Assembly: GCA_964416175.1 (NCBI GenBank)
Contig: CAYQDF010000002.1
Location: forward strand, 18,793 to 82,792
DNA length: 64,000 nucleotides
Direction: 5' to 3'
Source of the DNA: CAYQDF01 sp964416175
GTDB lineage: Bacteria; Chloroflexota; Anaerolineae; Anaerolineales; UBA4823
A program made the translations under genes and the position numbers. The notes under the pieces were generated by a model, which was not told where the DNA came from, ran no database searches, and worked only from the letters and a program-made list of their open reading frames with translations. Shown here piece by piece: positions 20,098 through 28,694 of the stretch. Position 1 is the stretch's first letter, and each line of letters begins with the position of its first letter.

Positions 20098-20247
20098 GCA
20101 AGAGATAGAACGCCTGCTGAACCGATTTTTCCTGACCCAACGCTCTGCTTTCAACGACCAGGTCTTACAGACATTCAACGACCCTTGCCGCCGTGGGGAC
20201 GCGTTCCAATTCAGGAGCGTCGGAACTACTCGCCCTGGCGTGGCTTG

Positions 20248-20261
20248 AGGGCTGCAGCCCT
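20248..20261. other. Perfect 14-base palindrome between nuoN and lipA
   Basis: AGGGCTGCAGCCCT is fully self-complementary and lies in the 200-base gap between the convergent genes nuoN and lipA. It has no loop and no T-run, so a cruciform or protein-binding site fits better than a terminator. The rest of this gap shows nothing else I can name. Confidence 0.3.
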
Positions 20262-20297
20262 AAGGAGTACACGGATCAATGGTATTGCGTAGATTGC

Positions 20298-21245
<948 letters not shown>

Positions 21246-21320
21246 CGTCCCCCAATTCTACCGCGGAATTTTAAAGGCGCAACTACAGTTCCGGAACGCC
21301 TTTTGATCGCCGGAGGGACT

Positions 21321-21434
21321 TTGGTGCTGCTGCTCGCTGCCGGGCTTGGGGCGGTCGCCGGCGCGGGTTTGCTTCTGGCAGGATTCGTCGTTGGGGGAAT
21401 CCACGGCCGGTTCCTGGTCATCCTGGCTGGATAA
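21321..21434 (+). CDS. Possible tiny hydrophobic membrane peptide
   Basis: A 37-codon frame starting TTG or GTG (21321/21324) has GGAGGG at 21312-21317. The product is almost entirely hydrophobic (LLLAAGLGAVAGAGLLLAGF) with a short basic end, so it could be a single-span peptide. It lies between lipA and the LCP gene, both on the other strand, and no homology is recognised. It may be chance. Confidence 0.22.
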   Translation: MVLLLAAGLGAVAGAGLLLAGFVVGGIHGRFLVILAG

Positions 21435-21444
21435 ATCGAATAAA

Positions 21445-22434
21445 TTATGGCGCGTAGACTGCCTGGTCGATAATGTCGGCGATCCTCCGGTAATCCGGCA
21501 GCAGGACGGACGCGCCGGTAGGCGAGCGAAAGGGGGTCGTCTCTGTTTGGGTCACGGCGTACCGGCGGATCCGGGATGGGTCCCGCTCAACCTCCACAGC
21601 CGCTGGCAGGAGCTGGAGGATGTCGATGGAATCCAAGTTTGTCTCCACAAAATCGAGGCACGCAACATAGAACTGGGGCCATTTAGCGACGGCTTTCACC
21701 CTCATCATCTTCGAAAAGATCGCCAGCAGGATTTCCTGAGCGCGGCGCAGGCGGTCGAAATCCGAGGAGGAAGACCGGCTGCGGACGTACCACAGCGCCG
21801 TCGCTCCATCCATCTCCACCGGACCCGGCTCGACCTCGCAGTAGCCGTCGTCATCCGCCAGGTCGAGCGACCGGTCGCATTTGTCCCGGAGGTATCTTGG
21901 GACCTCGACTGTGATCCCGTCCAGGCTGTCGACGATCCCGGTGAGTCCCTGCATATTCGCCATCACGTAGAAATCCGGGCGCAAGCCGAAATTGAGTTCG
22001 AAGGTCTTCACGAGCAGGTCGAACCCGCCGCGGGGAAAGGCGGTGTTGATGCGGTTGCGCTGCCAGCCGGGGATGTAAACGTAGAGGTCCCGGGGGAAGG
22101 AGAGCGCGGTGACTGTGCGCTTGTGGGTGTCCACCGTCACCAGCATGATCACGTCGGTGCGGTAGCCCTTGCCCGGACGAAAGTCAGAGCCCAACACCAC
22201 AATCAAGACCCTGCCCGCGGGGACCGCCCGGGGAGGGATCGTAGGCGTTCGGGTGGGAAGGGGGGTGGTCGCCGCCGTGGATGTGGGACTCGCGGATGGG
22301 CGGCCTGTGGAGGTGAGTTTTGGCGTTGGCGAAGCCGCTGGTGGAAGGGTTGTCGGCGCCGGGAGCAAGATCCGGCAGGCAAAAGAAAAGATTACCAGGA
22401 GGGGAATGAAAAGCAACCAGGGCGTTCTATTCAT
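21445..22434 (-). CDS. LytR-CpsA-Psr (LCP) family protein
   Basis: LCP proteins transfer lipid-linked polymers onto the cell wall or envelope on the outer side of the membrane. About 329 residues: an N-terminal hydrophobic segment ending in a Cys (LLVIFSFAC, possibly a weak lipobox), a Ser/Thr/Pro-rich linker, then the LCP domain with VLGSDFRPGKGYRTDVIML (conserved Asp/Arg), SFPRDLYVYIPG, RINTAF and YVRSRSSSSDFDRLRRAQE. ATG 22434 was preferred to an in-frame TTG at 22449. Divergent from the S9 peptidase gene over a 164-base gap. Confidence 0.88.
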   Translation of the reverse strand: MNRTPWLLFIPLLVIFSFACRILLPAPTTLPPAASPTPKLTSTGRPSASPTSTAATTPLPTRTPTIPPRAVPAGRVLIVVLGSDFRPGKGYRTDVIMLVTVDTHKRTVTALSFPRDLYVYIPGWQRNRINTAFPRGGFDLLVKTFELNFGLRPDFYVMANMQGLTGIVDSLDGITVEVPRYLRDKCDRSLDLADDDGYCEVEPGPVEMDGATALWYVRSRSSSSDFDRLRRAQEILLAIFSKMMRVKAVAKWPQFYVACLDFVETNLDSIDILQLLPAAVEVERDPSRIRRYAVTQTETTPFRSPTGASVLLPDYRRIADIIDQAVYAP

Positions 22435-22598
22435 CTGTATGGATTCCAATCAGGGGGTAGCTCCCCAGCCTGAGGTGCGCGGTGGATCTTTTCATGTTAT
22501 ATTAAGACGTATTATCTACCAAAAACGCTCCAGGTCACGGATAAGTTCCATGAGAATCGGGTTAATTTCCTCCCCTGCCCTTCTCCACACGCCTTGAC

Positions 22599-24449
22599 AT
22601 GACCACAGAAGGTGATTTTCTCAAGGAACTGCTCACGCTTCCCACCGTCGCCGATGCCCGGCTCTCACCCGATGGACGGTGGGTCGCCTTCGTCTGGTAT
22701 CGCCGGCACGCCAACGCGGACGTGTTCGCCGTTCCCACCGACAGCTCCCGCCAGCCGTTCACCCTGACGCATACTCCAGAGTACACCTGGTTGACCAGCT
22801 GGCTGCCCGACTCGTCCGGGGTCGTCGTCGAAGAGGACCACGACGGAGACGAGTTCATCCGCCTCTATCGGGTCGACCTGGACAATCCGCAGGAGATGCA
22901 ACCCCTGACCGAAGATCGCCCCCCATACTTCATTCGCGGCGGCGACTTGAGCCGGGATGGGCTGACCCTCTACTACGGGGCAAATTACGACTTCGCCTCC
23001 GGGCAGGTCCTTGAGCCGACCTGGCTCTACCGGCAGGACCTGGTTCCTGGAGTAATCCGGCCCATCGCCCGGCCCCTCAAACCGGTCTACATGGAGGTCA
23101 GCCTGAACCTGCCGGGCACACACCTGCTCTATTCCCGCAAAGACCGCCATCCGGCGGGGAGGCAGTTCTATCTGGTGGACGTGGAGGGGCGCGAGGACCG
23201 GGAGCTCCTGAACTTCGGCGATGACGTGAAGGTTTCGGCGCAGTGGTTCCCGGACGGTGAACACATCCTGGTGCTTTCGGAGTCGACGGGGAACGGCAGG
23301 CAGGATTACCAGAGCCTGGGGGTCTGCCACTGGCCCAGCGGCAGGCTGCGCTGGCTGATCGACGACTCGGAGCGCTCCCTCGAAGCTGCCCGGGTTTCGC
23401 CCGAGGGTACGATTGTGGCCGATGAGGTCCGCAACGCAACCCACATCCCCACGTATATCCCACAAACGGACTGGGTCGAACGCAGATTCCCAATCGTCCC
23501 GGGTAACCTGATCCCCCTGGGCAGGTCGGCGGACGGCGCCTGGATCGCCCTGGCGTACTCCTCGGCCTCGCCTGTGGACCTGGTGCGGTTCACGATCGAC
23601 GGCTCCAAACCGGAAGCGAGCATGGCGCTCGTTTCTCTGACAAGGGTATGGGAAACCACCCGCCTCAGCCCTGGCGACCTGGCCCGGGCCGAAGCGCTCG
23701 GCTGGACTTCGACGGATGGGCTGGAGATCGCGGGCTGGCTCTACCGAGCCTCGCCTAACCCCAAACGGGCGGTGATCCACGTGCACGGCGGCCCAACCGC
23801 TCATTCGGAAGACCGCCTCAACGCACAGATTCAGTACCTCGTCCACAGGGGGTTCAACGTGCTCGACGTCAACTACCGAGGGAGCACCGGCTTCGGCCTG
23901 AGATTTCGCGAGGCGATCAAAGTGGACGGCTGGGGAGGTCGTGAACAGGCCGACATCACTTGCGGCGCAGAGGCGCTGATCCGGGGCGGCCTGGCGGAGC
24001 CGGGGCGCATCGGAATCACGGGCACCTCCTACGGCGGGTACAGCGCCTGGCACCAGATCACGCACGCTCCGGTGGAGCTGATCGCCGCAGCTGCCCCCAT
24101 TTGCGGGATGACTGACCTTCGGGTGGACTACGAGACCACCCGACCGGACCTGCGCCCGTACAGCGAGGAGATGATCGGCGGGCGGCCAGACCAGATCCCT
24201 GAGAAGTACACCGAGCGTTCGCCCATCAACTGGCTTCACCAGCTGCGCGGCAAGCTCCTGATCGTCCAGGGCGCACTGGACCCCAACGTGACCCCGGAGA
24301 ACGTGCGCCAGGTCAGACAACGCCTGGACGCGAACCTGATCCCGTACGAGCTGCTGGTGTTCGAAGACGAGGGGCACGGGGTGGTGAAGCAGGCCAACCA
24401 GGAGAAGCTGTATCGAGCGCTGGCCGACTTCTTCGACCGGGCGCTCTAA
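22599..24449 (+). CDS. S9 family prolyl oligopeptidase-like peptidase
   Basis: Serine peptidase with an N-terminal beta-propeller (TolB-like repeats such as ADARLSPDGRWVAFVWY) and a C-terminal alpha/beta hydrolase. The nucleophile sits in GITGTSYGGYSAWH near residue 475, with the acid in GALDPNVTPENV near 560 and the His in EDEGHGVVK near 590. HVHGGPTAHSEDR forms the oxyanion region. No signal peptide, so probably cytoplasmic. 616 residues, full length. Substrate cannot be told from the sequence. Confidence 0.9.
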   Translation: MTTEGDFLKELLTLPTVADARLSPDGRWVAFVWYRRHANADVFAVPTDSSRQPFTLTHTPEYTWLTSWLPDSSGVVVEEDHDGDEFIRLYRVDLDNPQEMQPLTEDRPPYFIRGGDLSRDGLTLYYGANYDFASGQVLEPTWLYRQDLVPGVIRPIARPLKPVYMEVSLNLPGTHLLYSRKDRHPAGRQFYLVDVEGREDRELLNFGDDVKVSAQWFPDGEHILVLSESTGNGRQDYQSLGVCHWPSGRLRWLIDDSERSLEAARVSPEGTIVADEVRNATHIPTYIPQTDWVERRFPIVPGNLIPLGRSADGAWIALAYSSASPVDLVRFTIDGSKPEASMALVSLTRVWETTRLSPGDLARAEALGWTSTDGLEIAGWLYRASPNPKRAVIHVHGGPTAHSEDRLNAQIQYLVHRGFNVLDVNYRGSTGFGLRFREAIKVDGWGGREQADITCGAEALIRGGLAEPGRIGITGTSYGGYSAWHQITHAPVELIAAAAPICGMTDLRVDYETTRPDLRPYSEEMIGGRPDQIPEKYTERSPINWLHQLRGKLLIVQGALDPNVTPENVRQVRQRLDANLIPYELLVFEDEGHGVVKQANQEKLYRALADFFDRAL

Positions 24450-24456
24450 AACAGAT

Positions 24457-24484
24457 ATCGGAAGTCTGGCGAATGACTTCCGAT
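24457..24484. terminator. Convergent-gene hairpin (likely bidirectional terminator)
   Basis: Ten-base perfect stem ATCGGAAGTC (24457-24466) and GACTTCCGAT (24475-24484) with an 8-base loop, placed between the converging peptidase and NfeD genes. On the minus strand it is followed by CTGTTTT. The core TCGGAAGT...ACTTCCGA recurs in the stronger hairpin at 53157-53190. Confidence 0.65.
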
Positions 24485-24523
24485 GTTTGCTCACGATGGG
24501 TTCACACCCTCGGCTTTAATCGG

Positions 24524-25852
24524 TCAGTTCCCTGACTTTCGGACGTAAAGCCGGACGCCCTCGACGCGCTGCACCTCCACCCGTGAACCAGCGGGGATGG
24601 GGTTTTCTCCCTCCGCGAGCTGCGCAGTCCATAACTCCCCGGCGATCTGCACTGAGCCGACCGGAGCGATCTCGCTCCGCACCGTCCCTTTCCGCCCGAC
24701 CAGGGATTCCTGCCCGGTCCGGATGGGGGCTTTCATCGCGCGCACGCCAAAGGTCAGGATGGTAAAGAAGATCGCAGCTGTGGCGATGGATACGCCGATC
24801 ACCAGGGGGACCGATACCCGCTGGAAGGAGGGGGTGCCGGGAGAATTGAACAGCACCAGCGCGCCGATGATCAGCGAGCCGACCCCGGCCGCGGTCAGCG
24901 CCCCGTGGGTGGGGGCTTTGATGTCCAGGATGAACAGCACGAAGGCGATCACAAGGAAGACGATCCCGAACCAGTTGACCGGGAGGACGCCCAGTCCGTA
25001 GGCCGCCAGCGCCAGGCACACTGCTCCGATGAACCCCGCGAACCAGCCGCCGGGGCTGGAAAGTTCGATCAAAATGGCCTGCACGCCGATGGTGATGAAC
25101 AGGAAGACGATGTTGGGATTGGTCAGGATTCCGAGGAAGATTTCGATGAAGGACTGGTTCACGGGGATGGCGACAGCGCTTGCGGTGTCCAGCCTCTGTT
25201 CTCCCAGGACGGTGGTGACCCGGTAGCCGTGCAGCTGGCGCAGCAGGTCCGCCACGTCGGAGGCAATGAAGTCTACCAGGCCGATCTCATAAGCTTCCTG
25301 GGCGGAGACGGCGGCGGCGTTTTCGATGGTCTCTTCGGCCAGCGCGATCGCCTCCGGTCCGCGCGCCGCGGCGAGGGAGCGGACGGTCGCCTTGAGGATG
25401 TTTTTCTGCTTTGCCTCGATGGTCTCCGGCAGGTCCTGGCCCTGAATATCGACCGGGCTGGCTGCGCCGATGGCGGTGCCGGGTGCCATAGCAGCGGCGT
25501 GCCCGGCGAGCGTGAGCACGGTCCCGGCGCTCCCGGCAATTGCTCCCGCCGGCGCGACGTAGACCACGATCGGTATTTCGCTGGCCCGCATATCCTTAGC
25601 AATGGTCTGCATCAGGGTGACTTCACCACCCGGGGTGTCGAGCTGTAGAATGATGACTTCTGCCCCCTGCCGCTCGGCTGTGCGGATTCCGCGCAGGATG
25701 TATTCCCGCATGGAAGGTGTGAGCGGACCTTCCACGGCGAGGAGCAGGGCGGAGGGTGATCCTTCGCTCTGTTGAGCTCGGGCTATTCTGCCGTTAATCA
25801 GCAGAAAGCAAACCAGCAGGAGATAGACCAATGGGCGGAGAAAAAGGCGCAT
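24524..25852 (-). CDS. NfeD-type membrane-bound serine protease (ClpP class)
   Basis: Order of parts: a signal peptide (LVYLLLVCFLLINGRIARA), a ClpP-fold protease domain (residues 35-220), four or five membrane spans, and a C-terminal OB-fold NfeD domain. The protease domain shows QLDTPGGEV near residue 70 and APAGAIAGSAGTVL near 100, where the Ser is the expected nucleophile of the Ser/Lys dyad known from archaeal 1510-N. Such proteins work with SPFH/stomatin partners in membrane quality control; none is seen next door. ATG 25852 was chosen; a GTG at 25876 with GGAGGGG further upstream is also possible. Confidence 0.88.
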   Translation of the reverse strand: MRLFLRPLVYLLLVCFLLINGRIARAQQSEGSPSALLLAVEGPLTPSMREYILRGIRTAERQGAEVIILQLDTPGGEVTLMQTIAKDMRASEIPIVVYVAPAGAIAGSAGTVLTLAGHAAAMAPGTAIGAASPVDIQGQDLPETIEAKQKNILKATVRSLAAARGPEAIALAEETIENAAAVSAQEAYEIGLVDFIASDVADLLRQLHGYRVTTVLGEQRLDTASAVAIPVNQSFIEIFLGILTNPNIVFLFITIGVQAILIELSSPGGWFAGFIGAVCLALAAYGLGVLPVNWFGIVFLVIAFVLFILDIKAPTHGALTAAGVGSLIIGALVLFNSPGTPSFQRVSVPLVIGVSIATAAIFFTILTFGVRAMKAPIRTGQESLVGRKGTVRSEIAPVGSVQIAGELWTAQLAEGENPIPAGSRVEVQRVEGVRLYVRKSGN

Positions 25853-25979
25853 ATTACTATTATAAACAGGATTCACTCAGAGAGGCCCCTCCACTGTCTG
25901 TGGATTATCGTGATAGAATTTAATCAATAAGGGAAAATAGTCTGGAATTTACAACTTACCGGTTGAGCGGAGATACGGG

Positions 25980-26285
25980 ATGAACGTCTTTCAGCGCTAT
26001 CTGGCAGAGGAGTTCGCCGAGGACTACGAGGACGGGCGCCTGTCTCGCCGGGAAGCGCTCAAGTTGATCGCTTCGGTCACGGGAAGCCTGATTACAGCGA
26101 ACGCCATGCTTTCAGCCTGTGCTCCCCCGGCGGCGAACGGCCCCTCTGCCTCGGCGATGGGCAGCATCCAGACCACTTCCCCGGATTCCCCTGAGAGGTC
26201 GCTTTTGGACGACCCGGCGATCGAAGCTGGAGCCGTGGAATTCGATGGAGGATGCGGACGCTGGACTGGTTTGGGATGTACGTGA
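25980..26285 (+). pseudogene. Truncated Tat-lipoprotein gene, resembling a dienelactone hydrolase N-terminus
   Basis: A 101-codon frame encodes an acidic N-terminus, a twin-arginine signal (SRREALKLIASVTGS near residue 22), a lipobox (MLSACAPP) and a linker ending DDPAIEAGAVEFDG, then stops. This leader plus DPAIEAG-VEF resembles, from memory, the start of exported Chloroflexota dienelactone hydrolase-like proteins; the roughly 220-residue catalytic domain is absent. Bases 26286-26319 do not contain it. I read it as a 5' fragment, although a short exported lipoprotein cannot be excluded. Confidence 0.55.
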
Positions 26286-26319
26286 AGGAGGGCGGTTCCT
26301 GATTGGGAAGGATTGAAAC

Positions 26320-27150
26320 GTGCCCAAGGTAAGTGAAGACCAAAATATGAAAATCGAAGAAGTCTGGCGTAAATTCCTGGTGACGGGGGAATATTCGCCG
26401 GAGCGCCGAATGCGGCATTTTTTCGGCGTCCTGCCGCACAACCCTCGCTGCAAGATGTGCTATGCCCCGTTTCAGGGAGTCGGCGCGCAGGTCGTCCGGG
26501 TGCTGTTTGGAAAACGCCCGGCGAAAATGAATCCAAAGTTCTGCAATGTGTGTGAGGAATTTGCCAGCCGTTACCACGGAGGGCTGGAGATCGAGCTCTC
26601 TTTGCTGTTTGCAGACGTGCGCGGATCGACAACGCTGGCAGAATCGATGTCCGTATACGATTTCAGCCGGTTGATCGACCGCTTCTATAGAGCTTCAACC
26701 GATGTCCTGATACGCAACGACGCCCTCATCGACAAGCTGATCGGCGATGAGGTAACCGGCCTGTTCGTCCCTGGTTTCGCCGGGGAGGACCACGCCCGGC
26801 GGGCAATCGAGGCGGGTGTGGAACTGCTGCACGCCACGGGTCACGGCGGCTCGGGAGATCCCTGGGTGCCGGTCGGGGTGGGAATCCATACAGGGGTCGC
26901 ATTCGTCGGAGCTGTGGGTTCAACCGATGGGGTCACCGATATCACAGCGCTGGGCGACGCGCCCAATGTTGCCGCCCGCCTGGCTTCCCTGGCAGGTGCA
27001 GGGGTGGTGCTGGTGAGCGAAGAGGCTGGTAAAGCCTCCGGGCTGGTCCTGGAGGGGCTGGAAATGCGCAGTCTTGAACTTAAAGGGCGCTCCGGTCCCG
27101 TGAACGTCTGGGCGATCCGTTCCAGTCAATCCATCGATTGGATGAATTGA
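26320..27150 (+). CDS. Class III adenylate/guanylate cyclase with an N-terminal Cys motif
   Basis: Makes a cyclic nucleotide from ATP or GTP. GTG 26320 is preceded by GGAAGGA. The first 95 residues hold two CxxC pairs (CKMCYAPF and CNVCEEF), which could bind zinc or an iron-sulfur cluster. The catalytic domain shows LLFADVRGSTTLAE with the first metal Asp, DKLIGDEVTGLFVP with the second, and ITALGDAPNVAARL with the transition-state Asn/Arg pair. No membrane span. It starts 34 bases after the truncated lipoprotein frame. Confidence 0.85.
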   Translation: MPKVSEDQNMKIEEVWRKFLVTGEYSPERRMRHFFGVLPHNPRCKMCYAPFQGVGAQVVRVLFGKRPAKMNPKFCNVCEEFASRYHGGLEIELSLLFADVRGSTTLAESMSVYDFSRLIDRFYRASTDVLIRNDALIDKLIGDEVTGLFVPGFAGEDHARRAIEAGVELLHATGHGGSGDPWVPVGVGIHTGVAFVGAVGSTDGVTDITALGDAPNVAARLASLAGAGVVLVSEEAGKASGLVLEGLEMRSLELKGRSGPVNVWAIRSSQSIDWMN

Positions 27151-27249
27151 CACCGACCACGTCGGTACACCTTACCGGGAATCCGTTCTGTAAGCTTTAC
27201 GGTGTGAGCGGATGCCAGGGAGTTCAGCGATGAACCCTGCCGGATCGCT

Positions 27250-27996
27250 TCACGAAATCGCCATGTAAATCGTACGGATGCTCAACGCGACGATCAGCAG
27301 GCCAACCAGGACCATGAGCACTTTGACGGGCAGCCGGCGCGCCATCACCGCCGCGAGAGGCGCTGCCGCAGCGCCTCCGATCAGCAACCCCAGGATGATC
27401 TGCCAGTAGGAGAAGAAGCTCAGAGTCAGGACGAAGGTCACCGACTCAGCAAAGGTGACGAAGAACTCTGAGAAATTGACGCTGCCGATGGTGAAGCGCG
27501 GGCTGTTCCCGCGGGCGACCATCGTGGTCGTCACCAGCGGGCCCCACCCGCCGCCGCCGATGGAGTCGAAGAAGCCTCCAGCGAAGCCGAGCAGGCTGAT
27601 CTGGGGACCGTGTTCTCTCGGTTCGCCTGAGCTGTTGAACGCCTTGACCAGGATCACGATGCCCATGATCAGCAGGTAAGCCGAAATATAGGGTTTAATT
27701 GCATTCCCATCGATCGAGGTCAGCAGGTAGGCCCCGAGCACGCCGCCGATCACGCCCGGGATGAGCAGCCGCCGGACGAGCTTCCAATCGATATTTCCTA
27801 GCCGCCAGTGCGAGATCCCCGAAACACCCGTGGTGATCACTTCTGCCATGTGGACGCTGGCGCTGGCTGCAGCCGGAGGGATTCCCAGGCTGAGCAGAAA
27901 AGTGTTCGAGCTGACGCCGTAAGCCATGCCCATCGCACCGTCGATGATCTGTGCCAGAAAACCCACTGCGACATAAAGGAAGATCGGGTAGTCCAT
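27250..27996 (-). CDS. TauE/SafE family anion exporter
   Basis: Integral membrane protein of 248 residues with about seven or eight spans, of the family that exports sulfite, sulfoacetate or other organic anions. Seen: the repeat-start segments GFLAQIIDGAMGMAYGVSSN near residue 12 and LLGFAGGFFDSIGGGGWGPL near 130, which are the two halves of the internal duplication. ATG is preceded by GGAGCC. It lies downstream of an Rrf2 regulator on the same strand, and both carry the same operator-like sequence, which suggests control by a sulfur or redox signal. Confidence 0.88.
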   Translation of the reverse strand: MDYPIFLYVAVGFLAQIIDGAMGMAYGVSSNTFLLSLGIPPAAASASVHMAEVITTGVSGISHWRLGNIDWKLVRRLLIPGVIGGVLGAYLLTSIDGNAIKPYISAYLLIMGIVILVKAFNSSGEPREHGPQISLLGFAGGFFDSIGGGGWGPLVTTTMVARGNSPRFTIGSVNFSEFFVTFAESVTFVLTLSFFSYWQIILGLLIGGAAAAPLAAVMARRLPVKVLMVLVGLLIVALSIRTIYMAIS

Positions 27997-28072
27997 GTTT
28001 GGCTCCTTAGTTCGAGAGAGATGATCGGCCCCTGAATATTCCGTGTAAGATCGGTAGAATGCATAGATAGTC

Positions 28073-28087
28073 TATTGTAATACTATA
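28073..28087. promoter_or_regulatory. Operator-like palindrome upstream of the TauE gene
   Basis: TATTGTAATACTATA is palindromic apart from one symmetric pair and the centre. It belongs to a 25-base stretch that matches 20 of 25 positions with the sequence upstream of the Rrf2 gene (28603-28627). It lies about 77 bases before the TauE start. Confidence 0.55.
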
Positions 28088-28136
28088 CTTTTGGTCAAAA
28101 TAAAAATGACGGATTGCCGTGGAACACCGCCACCTT

Positions 28137-28592
28137 TCAATTCTTCGTCGAACTGGCCGCTGTGACCCGGGCGCTTACATCAGCCAGGGTCGTGTTATCG
28201 AGCATGTCGGCGATAGCGTTACGAACATCGAGCATGACCAGCCGCAGCCCACAAGTTTTTTCATCCGGGCAGCCGCACGGCTCATACGCCATCTGGCTGA
28301 CGCAGCGGAGTGGAGCGAGCGGTCCATCGAGAACGCGCACAATGTGCCCCAGGGTGATCTCCTGCGGCGGTCGAGCCAGGTAGTAGCCTCCGCCAACGCC
28401 CATCCTGCTTTGCAGCAGACCGGCGTTTTTGAGAGTCAGCAGGATCTGTTCCAGGAATTTGGCGGGGATCTTCTGGCGGTCAGCAATCTCCCTGATTTGC
28501 AACATTCCCTGGCTCGGATCGCGGCCGTCTGCAGCTTCGGCCAGGTCGATCATTGCTCTCAGTCCGTATTCTCCGCGCTTAGAAAGTTTCAT
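28137..28592 (-). CDS. Rrf2 family transcriptional regulator
   Basis: Winged-helix regulator of the IscR/CymR/NsrR family. 151 residues: MKLSKRGEYGLRAMIDLA, the recognition helix region IPAKFLEQILLTLKNAGL, the wing SRMGVGGGYYLARP, then a Cys-rich segment with C97, C107, C109 and C115 (roughly; CVSQ...CGCPDEKTC). Such cysteines bind a [2Fe-2S] or [4Fe-4S] cluster in sensing members. It probably controls itself and the TauE exporter through the shared sequence at 28603-28627 and 28070-28094. Confidence 0.92.
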   Translation of the reverse strand: MKLSKRGEYGLRAMIDLAEAADGRDPSQGMLQIREIADRQKIPAKFLEQILLTLKNAGLLQSRMGVGGGYYLARPPQEITLGHIVRVLDGPLAPLRCVSQMAYEPCGCPDEKTCGLRLVMLDVRNAIADMLDNTTLADVSARVTAASSTKN

Positions 28593-28605
28593 AGTTAAGA
28601 AAGTC

Positions 28606-28620
28606 TATTAGATTACTATA
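28606..28620. promoter_or_regulatory. Operator-like sequence upstream of the Rrf2 gene
   Basis: TATTAGATTACTATA, the second copy of the element ahead of the TauE gene, lies 13 bases before the Rrf2 start. It overlaps a possible minus-strand promoter (TTGTCC, 17 bases, TAATAG), the placement expected for autorepression. Confidence 0.5.
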
Positions 28621-28694
28621 TTTTAGTGGACAAAGGATAGCATTAACCCCTTTCGATGTCAAGGAGGCAGGGCAGCCGCGTTTGAAGATTCCTT

